Source: Conoideocrella luteorostrata (Eukaryota > Ascomycota > Sordariomycetes > Hypocreales > Clavicipitaceae). From it: a stretch of 64,000 nucleotides of DNA. Below are positions 35,345 to 47,877 of the stretch, one piece after another (within the stretch, counting starts at the first letter, position 1; each line of letters begins with the position of its first letter). Below the pieces are notes generated by a model. The model was not told where the DNA came from and searched no databases. It worked only from the letters and a program-made list of their open reading frames with translations. The stretch spans positions 62,001-126,000 of the forward strand of contig JASWJB010000011.1 of the NCBI GenBank assembly GCA_032433595.1, read 5' to 3'. The position numbers and the translations under genes are program-made.

Positions 35345-36405
35345 ATGGCAGCCGTTTATAAATCGTTATCTAAGAGCAATGCTCAAAAGGCTGAAGAAGC
35401 TGGGAATAGCGCCAAGAAGAACAAGCAGCGGGTGCTGATTCTCTCGTCCCGTGGTGTCACCTACAGGTTCGTTATACTTCCTAGCATCAACACCGGTCTT
35501 TGATAGACTGCCGAATGTTAAAAATATTGCATAGGCATCGACACCTGCTCAATGACATCTCTTCTATGCTGCCCCATGGTCGCAGAGATGTCAAGTTCGA
35601 TTCAAAGTCGAAACTGAACGAACTGAACGAACTCGCCGAGCTGTACAATTGCAACAACGTGCTATTCTTCGAGGCCAGGAAAGGAAAGGACCTTTACTTG
35701 TGGCTTAGCAAGGTTCCCAACGGACCTACCATTAAAATGCACCTTCAAAACTGTACGTAAGATGCTGATTTTGCATCTGTTGCCACTGCTAATGACCGTT
35801 ATGCAGTGCACACCATGGAAGAATTACATTTCACAGGGAACTGTCTAAAGGGATCTCGACCAATTTTGTCATTCGATGCCACCTTTGATGAACAACCACA
35901 CCTGCGGGTTATCAAGGAGCTTTTTCTCCATACATTCGGAGTGCCTCAGGGCGCTCGGAAGTCCAAGCCTTTCATCGATCACATTATGGGTTTCAGTGTA
36001 GCCGATGGAAAAATTTGGGTGCGAAACTACCAGATCAGCGAAGAGGAAGGATCACTCCTTAAATCTGGCGATGATAAGGATGGCAGCAAGAAGTCAAAAG
36101 GTGCATCCACAAAGGTCGGTGCCAACACGGAGATCAAACTCACTGAAATCGGGCCTCGGTTTGTCTTGACGCCGATAGTTATTCAAGAGGGTTCATTCGG
36201 AGGACCGATTATTTACGAGAACCGTGAGTTCATTTCGCCTAACCAGATACGCTCTGACCTTCGAAAGGCAAAGGCTTCCAGGCATAACGCCAGATTGGAA
36301 CAAAATGTGGAGAGGCTGTCAAGAAAGGGAGACTTGGGATTGCGCGCCACTGGCAGCCGCAGGGCTTCCAGAAATGGCTTTGATAACAAATCTGTTTTTG
36401 CATAG
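35345..36405 (+). CDS. BRX1: Ribosome biogenesis protein BRX1
   Basis: Three exons (35345-35466, 35535-35752, 35807-36405) encode 312 residues. The Brix domain starts at VLILSSRGVTYRHRHLL and runs through HGRRDVKFDSKS, NCNNVLFFEARKGKDLYLWL, PNGPTIKMHL and the highly conserved LHTMEELHFTGNCLKGSRP. It ends with GPRFVLTPI and GSFGGPIIYENREFISPN. The C-terminal tail is basic. BRX1 is an essential nucleolar assembly factor of the 60S ribosomal subunit that works with Ebp2. Length and motif order match the family and nothing is missing. Confidence 0.96.
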
Positions 36406-37602
36406 ACATCAAGAATAGATGTGATAAACTACTTGTAACTGGATTAAAGAACGGCGCTGAAGCTAATGGATACATGTTGATACTAGTATCCAGTAATTTG
36501 CTTAACAAAGTGAGCATTGAATGTTGTGGTTTTTGTACAGTCGTGTAAAGCAAATTATCAAAGTCAAGAAGACCAATCTTCCAGTTGGTAAAGACGGTCG
36601 AAACTTGTGAGCACATTAGGAGCATAAATGCTGAGTTTCGTAAGCACCTAGGTACTTATTCTCAATTGCAAGTACTCCGTAGTGGTCGTTAAAATTGTCG
36701 CTCAATAAAGTCAACTGGGTGGTTCCTGATGACTAAAATCCGGCGTCGGTGACCTGTAGCTGTCAGGGTGCGCTGTTTGGTTCAACTGGGAAGCTAGGGG
36801 TACTGCCCTCAGCGAGACGCGCGACTTAATTTCGATTTGGCGCGGGTGATTCTTCTTCCCCTTCCCTGTTGCCCCTTATCTATGTACCTAGGTATTTAAC
36901 ATCAACAAATACCTTCATTAACTTTTTTCGCAACCATGGCTTCAAAGGTTGCGGCAACCTCCTCCATGAAAATGGAACTATTAATTCCTGCAAGACGCAG
37001 CTCCATCTTTTTGGGCTTCATCTGCCCCGTTTCAAACCCCAACGCTGGGGTTGCAGAACAATAAGCCCTTCGTTATCACGCTTCCGTTTACTCGTTGAGT
37101 CATCGTGAAGCTATTTTGGGTCATAAGCTCCAACAACTTCTTCTTTTGGTGCGCTTCGGCTCATCAGCTTACCAGGACGCGAGCCTGCTCCCGTTCTCAT
37201 TGCTGCACCCTTGAGAGAAGAGCTCAGTGATCCGGCATCAAAATATCGGGTATGGGCAGTTATCTGACCACATCATAAGCCTATGGATTATCTACATGCA
37301 TATCATGCATCTGAAAATAAGTAAGTACCGTCCAGTGAAGTGCTTCGAGACTATTCTAACTTTTGGTAGATCATCCCAGCGTTGTGTCGGTTCAGATCTA
37401 AAACTTTAGAAGTCTAGTCAACGACGAGTCCCCTTATAGTACTCAAAGAAGAACGCATTGGTTTTTTGCTATATATGAAAACAACTCAATCAACGATCGA
37501 AAATAGGAGGAACGAAAAAAAAAAACCCCCCGAGCCGCGAACCACAAATTCAAGACACAAATCAAATACATCACGACACGAATTCAAAGACCCCTTGATA
37601 CT
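36406..37602. other. Gap between BRX1 and the F-box gene
   Basis: AT-rich sequence without a supported gene. One palindrome-family word occurs near 36672. An A-rich leader precedes the next ATG. Confidence 0.55.
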
Positions 37603-38962
37603 ATGGCAGCCCCCGAGAAAAATCGCCTGCTTAACGGGCTGCCTATTGAGATTCTGCTCGAAATTTATCAACACTTGGACCTGCAAGCTGTTTTCGAACT
37701 TTCGCTTACTAATACCGAGTTCTTTCTGTTCCTTCAACGGCACAAGGTTGACATTATACTACCTGTTCTCTCACGAGATTTCAGCCCATTCAATGAGCTT
37801 CTACAAGTACATACCGCTTCCGCCGGTGATGTTGCCAACGGTGGACAGTATAAGCCCCGAAAGATCGTGTTCAAACGCTTTGCTGGACACGAAGCACTAG
37901 ATTTCAGTCAGCCCTCTTGGCCCACCGCCTCATCCGATCAACGTAGGGACAGCATGTGTATGCAGGTCAACAAAGGTCATAAAACTGTAAGGGCAAAGGA
38001 ATCGCGTTCAGACCCTATTGTTTTGACCGAGGAGGATCTCGACATTTTGGTTAAACAATGTCGCCTTGTGCGTGAGTGGGAAGAACTCTTTCCCCATATG
38101 CGATGGTATCATCAACCTGAGGACTGTCGACTTCTTCGACCTCATGAACAAGTGCGATTCCGAAGAGCACTTTATAGATGGTGGATGTACGGCGTTCACT
38201 TTCATGGTGATTTTCCAAGGCCGCAAATTGGTCATCCCGAACCATATGTTGATGACATACGAACAAGCCAGATGCGGTATTACTCAACAGCCGAGCTGCT
38301 GGAGTTGATGGATCTCTTGGAAACCATCAATGATGTCATATTGCATTACATCTGTCCTCAATTGGACCCAACCCACAATCAGGTACGTTCATGGTTTGGA
38401 AGAAGTGAAAGCGCAAGACAAGGTTGATTAACGAATGCAGTATTCTACACATTCAACATTGCCCGAGGTTATCGCAAGGGACCAATCCTTGATGACCAGT
38501 TGGAACGACCAAAGCAGTTGGGGCCGCATTGTCAAGACATACGCGAAGTTGGGCCCAGAGGAGCTTCTCCATTACTTCAATAATATATACAGCTATCCGC
38601 GAAAACGCCTTATCACTGAGGTTCAGGTTCGACATCCCAACTTCACCTTTGATCAAGCATCGGTTCAGATTGCTGTACGATGTGCGCTAGATGAGCGGGA
38701 TTGGTTGGATAAGAAGATTGATTTAGCTGAGCACGGTGTAGGAGGCATTATTGACTTCGACGACGAACGTGATGAGAATCGCCAGGGACTACAAACCGAC
38801 GCCAGTCCCAATGGCCAACTACCAGGCGGCTCAAGACTCATTCGTTCGTACTCGCGATATTCTCCAATGGGCGACGATGGTTCATTTTTGGAGGATTATT
38901 TGCGCTTGTCCGGATTTGATTCTAGAGTTCCGACGGCAACTACCTTGGAGGCTATGAATTGA
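37603..38962 (+). CDS. F-box protein of unknown target
   Basis: Two exons (37603-38382 and 38441-38962; GTACGT donor) encode 433 residues. The N-terminus is an F-box, LLNGLPIEILLEIYQHLDLQ followed by LSLTNTEFFLFL, at about residues 8-45. F-boxes dock on Skp1 in SCF ubiquitin ligases. The rest has no recognised substrate-binding repeat. It includes an aromatic-rich block (MRWYHQPEDCRLLRPHEQVR) and ends in a charged, serine-rich tail. This architecture is common in Pezizomycotina F-box proteins with unknown partners. Confidence 0.8.
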
Positions 38963-40288
38963 AGGCAGATCAGTTACACACATATATATGTGTGTGTGTG
39001 TGTGTGTGTTTTCCCTGCTCAAAAGGGAACAGTCACTCTACCGTCGCCGGAGAACCTACATAGTTGACAAAGAGAGACGTCTGCGTCAGATTTCATGACA
39101 TCGTACATGATTTCTGTTGTAAAACTTTGCATACTACCATAGGCCACACTCCTCCATGTCATACACGTCTGTGTAGTCAGAGACCTGAGCTCTTATGGCC
39201 GTTGCACCTTCCAAAATTGAAATGACTAGGACTATGGAAGTCTTGTGAAGAGGCGGGTTCTAGCACGTTTCTTAACACAGAAAGCCTATATTGCGATGTT
39301 ATAAATAGAAGCGAAGCGCGTGATTGTACAGACAAAGTTCATAATATCTTAACGGTAGATGCGTGGTGATATTCGTAGGTATGTTTATATATAACGTTCT
39401 AATTACAGAGCAGTCGGGCTATCAAAATTGAAACATACGGAGTAGCTCTTTTGTAATTGCGTGCTGATAGCTAACTAGTGCCCGGCCAGCGCCAGCCAGT
39501 GGTGGGTCAGGCGCCATTCTCCTCGCCAGAACCGGCGTCGCCTTCCACTCACCTTGCTTCGTTCGTCCCAGTGCCTCCAATTTACCATGTCAACGCTGCC
39601 GAGTGCTGGTTGCTCACCTACTGACCTTCCCTAGGCACTCAATTTGCGCCGGCCCAGCCTCAGCTGCACCTTGCGCGCGCTTGACTTTTAACCCCTCAGA
39701 ATCAACGAATAGTCACTGGTCTATTACACACTCTGCAGTTGTCATTCATTTGGAAAACCATTCTGCGCAGCAACGCCAGCCGCATTGAATCCTTGCAGTT
39801 GGCAAATCGCCCTGAAGTAAACGCTGCTCGTTTCCAACTTAAAGGGGTAAGTTAAGCCCTGTATACACCCATTCATGCCGCTGCTCATTGCTTGATGTTT
39901 TTATTTCCTTCGAGGTGATTCACTGCGTTGTGACTTTTGCTTGATGCTTTTCGTCTTCTGTTTCTTGGGAATAGACGTGCCCAAGCAGACAAGACGGTTC
40001 AGCTCAAGCCTGACAATCCGCCACATGCAATAAAATCAGTCCCATGTAGAAGCTTCTATTTCACGTACTGATTTCTGCAAAAGCTAACTGTTTTAGCTCA
40101 AGGAGAAATTTTCTAAAGTTTGAGGACTTAGGTTTTGCCACTTGACAGTGACACTGAATCTCAGAGCTAAGCTTTGGGACTACTCTTCTTTGCGAGGAAC
40201 TTCAGTCATCTCAACGCTGTGGATCTGTTGCTCTTTGTTTCAGTTTTGTTAGCAGCTTCAAGCTCTTCTACTCGGATATACAGCTACT
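38963..40288. other. Gap upstream of HDA1
   Basis: Begins with the F-box gene 3' region and a TG microsatellite. A palindrome-family word lies near 39437. The last 450 bases are TC-rich and contain GTAAGT-like donors, suggesting a leader intron before the HDA1 start. No gene seen. Confidence 0.5.
38976..39009. repeat. AC/AT/TG microsatellite
   Basis: A short ACACAC-ATATAT-(TG)n run, with about ten TG units, forms a near-palindrome 14 bases after the F-box stop codon. Confidence 0.9.
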
Positions 40289-42745
40289 ATGGAACGTCGC
40301 CTAACAATGGATGGAGAGGATCACCAAATGGAAGATGCCGAGATCGCAAATAAAGTCATCCAAAGCACAAGCCCTCAGGTTAACGACGATGACACAGCCT
40401 CCGAAGAAGCTATTTACGACGATGGAAGTGATCCTGATCTTCAGGACTTGGCTTTGGAACAGCTACGAAGACGAGGTCTTCTGCCCACCGGCTGTTGTTA
40501 CGATGATCGCATGAAACTTCACATGAATGCTGATTTTAGCCCAAACACTCATCACCCTGAGGACCCACGGCGTATCCATGAAATATTCAAGGCTTTTAAA
40601 AGGGTTGGTCTAGTTTATACAGGCCCGGAAGTGGATCTAGCAAAAATCATCAAGGAGTGTCCGACGCGGTACATGTGGAGGATTCCTGCCCGCCCTGCAA
40701 CTCGTGAGGAAATTTGCTTGGCGCACTCTTCCGAGCACATGACATGGGTTGAGCATTTAGACACCTTGAGTACTGCCGAGCTCCGTGAGCTCACGAAGCA
40801 ATATGATCAAGGCCGTGAGTCACTGTACGTCGGAAGCATGTCATATCCAGCGGCTCTTTTATCGGCTGGTGGGGCTATTGACACTTGCAAGAACGTGGTG
40901 GTTGGACAAGTCAAGAACGCCTTCGCTGTTATCAGGCCCCCAGGGCACCACGCCGAATTCGATGCACCGATGGGCTTTTGCTTCTTCAACAATGTACCTG
41001 TAGCTGTTCGTGTTTGCCAACAAGACTACCCCGAAGTCTGTCGTAAAGTCCTTGTTCTCGACTGGGACGTTCACCATGGCAACGGTATTCAGAACATCTT
41101 CTATGAAGATCCAAATGTTCTTTACATTTCAGTTCATGTCTATCAAAACGGGCAATTTTATCCTGGGAAACCACCGTACCCAGACACACCAGATGGAGGC
41201 ATCGAAAACTGTGGTGCTGGCGCCGGATTGGGCAAAAATATCAACATCGGATGGCACGACCAAGGTATGGGTGACGGAGAATATATGGCCGCTTTTCAGA
41301 AGATCGTCATGCCTGTCGCCAAAGAGTTCAATCCCGACTTGGTAGTTATTTCTGCAGGCTTTGACGCTGCAGATGGTGATGAGTTAGGAGGTTGCTTCGT
41401 TACTCCGCCTTGCTATGCCCACATGACACATATGCTTATGTCGCTTGCAGATGGCAAGGTAGCCGTGTGCCTAGAAGGCGGTTACAATCTTTCAGCAATA
41501 TCGAATTCTGCTGTAGCTGTGGCAAAAACCCTGATGGGAGAGCCGCCACCAAAGATGACGATACCTAAAATCAACAAGGACGCTGCCCGGACTCTTACGA
41601 AGGTCCAGGCATATCAAGCCCCATACTGGGAATGCATGCGTCCCGGGATCATCGACGTTCCTTCTTTACAGTCCCTGCAAGCCAGCCGCTTGCATGACGT
41701 TATACGAAATGCTCAACGGCAAGTGCTTCAAGAAAAGCACAGCATGATCCCTCTATATGTTCAAAGAGAGCAATTATACAAATCATTTGAAAACCAAGTT
41801 CTTGTGACACCTCTGCTCCACAATTCCCGAAGAATACTTGTCATTATTCACGACACGTAAGTTATGTGTTACTACCATGTTCAATCTGGCCCAAATGTGG
41901 ATGAAGGATTTATAACATGAAATTTAGGCCTCAATTGTTAGCCCAGCCGGATCCTATTGACTCGTCGTTACAGCCACATAATGCTTGGGTGGTGAGTTAG
42001 CCAAGACTTCTTGTTAGACTTTATGATCAGACTAACGGCTAGTAGGTTGACGGTGTGACTCTATACATAGACTGGGCAGTTAGCCAAGACTTTGGCGTCA
42101 TGGATATCAATGTTCCGGCTTACATTACAAACGATGAAGTATATTGCCCTTTTCCCGGTATAGTTTAACACGCGAGACTGAGTATAGACCAGGATTCAGA
42201 CTCTTTTATTCCAGGATACAAGGAACGAACACTCCAAGAGCAAATCCAGCAGCTGGTCTGCTATTTGTGGGACAACTTTCTCCAGCTATATGACACAGAC
42301 GAGATATTTCTCATGGGAGTAGGCAATGCGTACTTGGGAGTAAAGGTCCTGTTAATAAACCGAGGTACGTAGTCCGCGGGAATTTTCCGAAACTATGTGT
42401 TTAACCCGTTGTCCAGACTGTAAATCAAAGATATCCGGCATTGTGAATTACGTCACAGGGAACTTGCGACCCGTGAAATCCGACATAGATCCGGATCTTT
42501 CATCATGGTATAAGGAAAATTCTAGGGTTTATGTTGCCGCCGACCACGCATGTTGGTCTGATCATGATCTGACCAAGAAGGTACAGAAACGGAGGTTCGG
42601 CACTGTTGTGCGAAGTCCGAAGCTCGATCTCAATATGATGATGCAAGAGCATGCGATTGAAGTGCAAAAATGGATACTCTCGCGGGTATCAGCTAGTAGC
42701 CGAGGTGATACCACAGAAGAAGAAGATGAGGATATAGCAAGATAA
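40289..42745 (+). CDS. HDA1: Class II histone deacetylase HDA1/Clr3
   Basis: Five exons (40289-41856, 41928-41991, 42046-42138, 42193-42364, 42417-42745) join in frame to 741 residues. The deacetylase domain (about 60-400) has the class II active-site blocks: RPPGHHAEFDAPMGFCFFNN, DWDVHHGNGIQNIFYEDPNV and VVISAGFDAADGD, which hold the charge-relay histidines and zinc ligands. The C-terminal region is an Arb2-type domain. It runs from IDWAVSQDFGVMDINVPAYI, through LQEQIQQLVCYLWDNF and FLMGVGNAYLGVKVLL, to VNYVTGNLRPVK. This two-domain layout is that of Hda1/Clr3. The enzyme removes acetyl groups from histones H3/H2B in the SHREC complex of fission yeast and the HCHC complex of Neurospora. A second ATG seven codons in is possible. 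Confidence 0.95.
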
Positions 42746-43241
42746 CCCAATGATGCTAATACAGCAGTTCACTTATTGAATTGCCCGCATAACTATGTTT
42801 TGAATGGTTTCATAAGGTCTTAGTCTTGCAATTTGGACAAGGAGTTGAGGTGTAGTGCGTCTCGAGCCACGCTATGAGGAATTCCAAGGCTTACCGATAT
42901 TTCGAGTATTCCAATGACTTCTATAATCTATACTACAAGTTGAATATGTAATTATTTTTGCTAGGAAAGGGCCATATTCTGCTCGCTCAAAGTCTCCTTG
43001 GCTATTGACTGTCATATCCATGCACCGTGTTATTAAGGTGGATATTGTGCGATCCACACTGTACGCAATCATTCGTCATCGGATGCGGTCAAAGGATTTC
43101 GCCACTCGATTACCTTCACCAACTGCCTCTCCTATTAGCACGTCGACGCCAATTTTTACCACCACAAAGCAAGTATAGCGAAAATATCCACACGGTTTCG
43201 CGGACACTTGCGCATGGGCTTGCAGAGGATTCCCTGTCACG
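42746..43241. other. Gap between HDA1 and the RS-rich gene
   Basis: Contains the HDA1 3' region and the next promoter. No gene, repeat or RNA was recognised. Confidence 0.55.
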
Positions 43242-44989
43242 ATGGATCGCGACCGAGATGCGCGAGGGCGGAGGTGAGAAATCACTTGCTTTTGGGCCCT
43301 GTTCTACGCTGTTAGTGCTAAAAATTTTTTAGGTTCGATGATGGCGAGGTCGTCAGATACGGCGCAGGTGAATCCTGGAGGCCTACTCCAAGAGGTGCCC
43401 CTGCTGGGGATCGATCTCCCCGAAGACCTAGAAGTCCGATAAGAGACAGGCCGCGAAGCCCACGAACAAGAAGTCCTCGACCGCGCAGTCCTATCATCTC
43501 TGGCTCCGATAGCTATGTTCCTGGTAGGTATCCGCCTCGGCGCCGCTCAAGAAGTGGTGGTGATCGTTTCACCAGACGAGACCGATCCCGCGAAAGAGAA
43601 AGCCCACCACGACGACGAGACCGTACGCGTTCACCTATGAGGCGGTCACCTCCGCCACGACGAAGTCCGTCCAGAAGAGTGTCGCCCACACGAGATGGTA
43701 GATTCGAACGAACTCGATCTCCCCGCAGAGAGTGGGAGCGCGACAGAGACCAGGACCGTGGTAGAGAACGAGACTGGAACCGGGATCGCCCTCGTGACAG
43801 AAGTGGCGGTTTTGACAGACGTGATGAAAGGTGAGTTGGCTCTACATGTAGGGGGCAGCAAGAAAGCTCTTTTGGTGCTGACAAGATTAATTTCAGGCGG
43901 AGGTCACGCTCATCATTCGGTCGAGACAGGCGAGACAGGCGAGACAGAAGTCTCCCGGGGAAATCTCCACTCATGGCTCCTCAAGGAGGGTCATACAGAC
44001 CTAGATCCAGATCACCCAGCCGAAGCCGTATGGGAGAACGATATCAACCTTATAGACGAGTTGCCTCACCGATTCGGGATTCAGGCATCTCATCAGCTGT
44101 CACATCACGCCCCGCTTCTGAAAAGGCTTCTTCCCGACCGAGTTCCTTAAGGGCACGATCACCATTGCAGTCCCGAGAACAGTCTCCGAATCGTACCATA
44201 GGCTCGGGCTCAGGCTCGGTCAGAGATACCCCTCGCTCTGGTCCTCTTGACCCTCCACCTGCATCTAAATCACCACCTCGCGGTCCAGCCGCGTTGAGAG
44301 CTCCCGCAGCTGGACCATCCGCGGGTCGCAGCTTGTCCACTTCAGTTTCTTCTCCATTACCATCCGCGTCACGACATGCGCAAACTCCAGGTCGTACAGA
44401 TGCCCCTAGCCCGACCAATCCACCATCAGGCCCACGAGGTTACATCCCTCCGTCAAGAGGTGGTTATCCTCATCGGATAGGTAGTCGGGCAGGCTGGAGT
44501 CAACCCCCTTCTCGACAAGCGTCCGGGCTATCCCCTTCGCCAACTACTACAGGCGGATCTCCTATAATTCCAACCGGACCTCGCGGTGCGCTATCCAACA
44601 CCGTAGGATCATCCACACCTACACAACCCAGGCTATTCAACCCACCCACTGGTCCAGCATCACAGCATAGTAGCGGATCAAGACAAACCCTCGCGCAAGG
44701 CTTGTTGACTACCATGCCTTTGATCATACCTGGTGGCAAACTCGACCCAACAATGACGCCGCTCACCCTCGGAGTGACTCGTGAGCTTGAGCCTCATTAC
44801 CGAAAACTACGCGACGAAGAAGAAAAGATGCGCGAGGAACTTCGATCCAAGCAGGAACGATTGCGAAAATCGCTATATATGTGGGACAGGCTAGAGCGAG
44901 AGTCTCGTGCATGGGAGCTACGAAGTGACTTGAGCGAGAAGAGCATGAAAAATCTTGCGGGAGAGGGCATAGGAGGTGCTGCATTCTAG
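43242..44989 (+). CDS. Arginine/serine-rich protein, probable RNA-processing factor
   Basis: Three exons (43242-43273, 43333-43830, 43897-44989) encode 540 residues, starting MDRDRDARGRRFDDGEVV. The first 230 residues are dense in RS, RD and SP dipeptides, as in splicing-associated SR-like proteins. The middle is Pro/Ser/Gly-rich and likely disordered. The last 100 residues switch to a charged helix (ELEPHYRKLRDEEEKMREEL, then RSKQERLRKSL), probably coiled coil. No RNA-recognition motif, PWI or zinc knuckle was seen, so a direct RNA-binding domain is not demonstrated. Low-complexity arginine-rich composition alone does not prove a splicing role. Confidence 0.7.
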
Positions 44990-45660
44990 TAGTGGCGCAA
45001 ATGTAAGCGGGTGCTAGGCATTATAAGAACGTTCAATCAAATGTTTCATAGTTTTACGTAAATGTACGATATGGTCTTCAATTGGGTTCACTAGCGAGTT
45101 TGGGGTCGGTGGATTTAAGGATGGTACCAAGGAACATTTTTTTCTGGGCCTCATTGAGAAGCTGTTGTGTATGGAGGAAGGCTTCTTATTCCTATATTGT
45201 TGGACATGCCAATGCTCACAGCAAAGGCCAAACTGGAAATGGAGATTTTATACGGAAAAGCGTGCCCTGTCTTCAGCTAGAATACGACGCATGAATAGAA
45301 ACTTTTAACGGCATCATCAAAAGCAGCTTGTCGTCTGAATAACATGACGATGCTAATATATTGTCTTACGGTATATTTAGACAAAGAAAATACACATTTC
45401 CATTTTTTCTCACGTCGTCTTTATTCCGTTTTGCTAAGTAAATGGCCAATTCGATCTTGGCGTCTTGAGGTTCGCGCTTCTTTTAAACTCCAAGCTTCCC
45501 TTTTCATACATATCGCATTCATGCCCGTGGCCTCAAAATTGATAATGTCATGTATAACCGACCCATATCAAGGGGTGGACTATGGTGTGGAAACTGCCAC
45601 ACTGACCCACGTCATACGCATGTGCATATATTACAATCTCAGTTGAGCGGAGTGGAGGAG
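44990..45660. other. Convergent gap, RS-rich gene and F-box/LRR gene
   Basis: Facing 3' regions. Small plus frames at 45082-45294 and 45344-45646 show no family resemblance. Confidence 0.55.
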
Positions 45661-47877
45661 TTAGAGGAGCACGATTTCTACATCATCCTCATGATCACCA
45701 TCCCACTCTTCTTCCGAGTCTGATTCTTGCGATCCGAAGTCCTCCATGGTATACTGTAGCTCTCTCACTTTCTGGTTATCAAACACAATATTAACCGTTG
45801 TGCATTTGCCATGAATAAAAGAAGGGGTGAATTTGAGCTTATTCCTCGATGGAGTACAAGTAATGTCGTCTTGATCATTACTGTCGTCTCCCTCGTCATA
45901 TCTGCTTTCCTCTGAATCGAATTCGTCATCTTCAGTATCGGATTCCTTGTAAATAGGTTTTTTGCCGTGTTGACAGCGCGAAGATCTAATAGGGGAGCCT
46001 TGGAAATCGGACATTTCGCTACTGGAGGCAATTTTGTTGCTGCGTCGAGACGGTGACATTGCTGATTCCTGCGATTGATTCCCTTTCAGCTCCGGTGCCT
46101 CGTTGTTCGATGCTGGTCTTAGTGTGGTGACAGGATTGGGAGGGACATATGGTCGAAGAAATACTCTTTCCATCTTGTTTCGCCATTCGCGGCGCATTGT
46201 GGCGCGAGCTTGCCACGGTATGTCAAGCATGGTTTTGATCGCAAGGTATCGCAATTCTGCCAAACGTGGTGCGCTGTCAAGGATGGATTGAAGAAACATG
46301 TTTGCAGTATCCAACGTCCATTCACGAATATGCTCTATGCTGAGTACCCTGAGACTAGATGGCCACTTTGGCAGCTGGCTTGGTAGTAAAACTTGGTCAT
46401 ACATCGGATCCGCATCGTTTATGCAGTCATGATGGCGGTAGTACGATAAATTCATCTTGAGCTCTCTTAACTTGGGGCACGTTTCAGCTAAGTCTGTCAA
46501 AAAACCAAGAGCAAGGGACTGGTTATGCGAGAGACTCAAGGTTCGCATGTTACTTCCATGAGTGCGAAGGAAGGTAGCGAAATCTTCCGATTTGACTTCC
46601 CAGCAGTTGATAAGTTCGAGGTGAATAAGATTATTCGGTAAGAGCGGGAGTAGGCGATCGTTCATCACAGTTGATGACTCGAAGATGAGGTGCTTTAGCG
46701 CGCTTAGCTGTGAGACGGCTTGTGCCACAGCATGAATAACAATTCCGTCCTCATGGTAAGACCGGAGTTCATTTTCTTCAGAGCTTATGCGCAGATTTTT
46801 CAGGGACGGAACCTGAAAATTTGTTAGACTAAGCCTAGTAAGTTGCGAAAATGTTGTTGTTTGATGAAGACAAGCTATCGCATTCAGGTCGGCAATGAAT
46901 CCGCCAATGAACCTGCCACTCCATTCCCAGCTCTTCAAAATCGTCACATAAGGCTTGGTGTTTGCCAGTATGGAGCCTGCCGGAGCGGCCTCAAAAGCTT
47001 GAAACATATCTTGTGGATAATGCCAGCGAAGAGGTCTGTCCAAGCCCCGGTAAGGTGGCTGATCCAGTGGGGTATATACAATGAGCTCTTTGAGGCGAGG
47101 GAGTGGGTGAACTAATTGAAATAGAGCTGAATAATGAATAAGGTGAATATTGATGTAAAGGGTATCGATTTTTGCACGGTAGTTGTACAGTGTCTCTGAT
47201 AATGGGCGACCAAGAAGCCGAGTCAGGTGTCTTGCTCTTGTCGTGTTCTTTATCGCAGGGCAGCGATACATAGCCGTCAAAGCCGGCTCCGCGAAGGTTT
47301 TGCATGTAGTTGCAGCATGTACGAGCCAACTGCTAGAAATCACTTCGGTTGATCCCTCACGCGCTGCGTACAGAAAAATATCTGTCCAACATTCAAATGA
47401 TATTCTCGGGTCTCTCCAGTCAGGTATAACGGCATCGGGGTTGTTGCCATGTTCAGGGATTCTTTGAGTCGACACCTTGCGCCGCTTGCTAGCTCCTGAT
47501 TGCGCAGCTTGACCTCGCTTCTGCCCGATTGCAAACCGCCGTCCGCTCATAGATTTAGATCTTTTTGGTTTCGATTGTACGGTTTCCCTGTCGGCCGAAA
47601 TCGCAGTGTCTTCAGTGGTTTGTATATTTGGTTCAACTTGTTTCCTTGCACGCAATATTGGCTTCGGCGACGGTTCGAGTACGCCTTGGGGGTTGGATTC
47701 GTCAGTGGATATTGACTGCGCATCAGCAAAATCTTCCACGTCTGTTGGCTCCTCGGCGTAGGTGAGTCTATCATGTCTTTGGGACCGAGACACTATTTCT
47801 CGAGAGGCGCGATTGGGATTACGACGAGGGGCGGGCTGGTGGCGTCGCCTCGAGTTTGACCTGCGCGTAACAGCCAT
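45661..47877 (-). CDS. F-box/leucine-rich-repeat-like protein
   Basis: One open frame of 738 residues from the ATG at 47877. The N-terminal 140 residues are basic and disordered (MAVTRRSNSRRRHQPAPRR). A divergent F-box-like segment (RISFECWTDIFLYAARE, then LVHAATTCKTFAEPALTAMY) follows near 160-210. From about 230 to 560 there are irregular leucine-rich repeats (for example LKHLIFESSTVMNDRLLPLL and LIHLELINCWEV) of the FBXL kind. The tail is disordered and strongly acidic, ending EEEWDGDHEDDVEIVLL. Such proteins usually present substrates to SCF ubiquitin ligase. The target is unknown. It is head-to-head with KGD1. Confidence 0.75.
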   Translation of the reverse strand: MAVTRRSNSRRRHQPAPRRNPNRASREIVSRSQRHDRLTYAEEPTDVEDFADAQSISTDESNPQGVLEPSPKPILRARKQVEPNIQTTEDTAISADRETVQSKPKRSKSMSGRRFAIGQKRGQAAQSGASKRRKVSTQRIPEHGNNPDAVIPDWRDPRISFECWTDIFLYAAREGSTEVISSSWLVHAATTCKTFAEPALTAMYRCPAIKNTTRARHLTRLLGRPLSETLYNYRAKIDTLYINIHLIHYSALFQLVHPLPRLKELIVYTPLDQPPYRGLDRPLRWHYPQDMFQAFEAAPAGSILANTKPYVTILKSWEWSGRFIGGFIADLNAIACLHQTTTFSQLTRLSLTNFQVPSLKNLRISSEENELRSYHEDGIVIHAVAQAVSQLSALKHLIFESSTVMNDRLLPLLPNNLIHLELINCWEVKSEDFATFLRTHGSNMRTLSLSHNQSLALGFLTDLAETCPKLRELKMNLSYYRHHDCINDADPMYDQVLLPSQLPKWPSSLRVLSIEHIREWTLDTANMFLQSILDSAPRLAELRYLAIKTMLDIPWQARATMRREWRNKMERVFLRPYVPPNPVTTLRPASNNEAPELKGNQSQESAMSPSRRSNKIASSSEMSDFQGSPIRSSRCQHGKKPIYKESDTEDDEFDSEESRYDEGDDSNDQDDITCTPSRNKLKFTPSFIHGKCTTVNIVFDNQKVRELQYTMEDFGSQESDSEEEWDGDHEDDVEIVLL

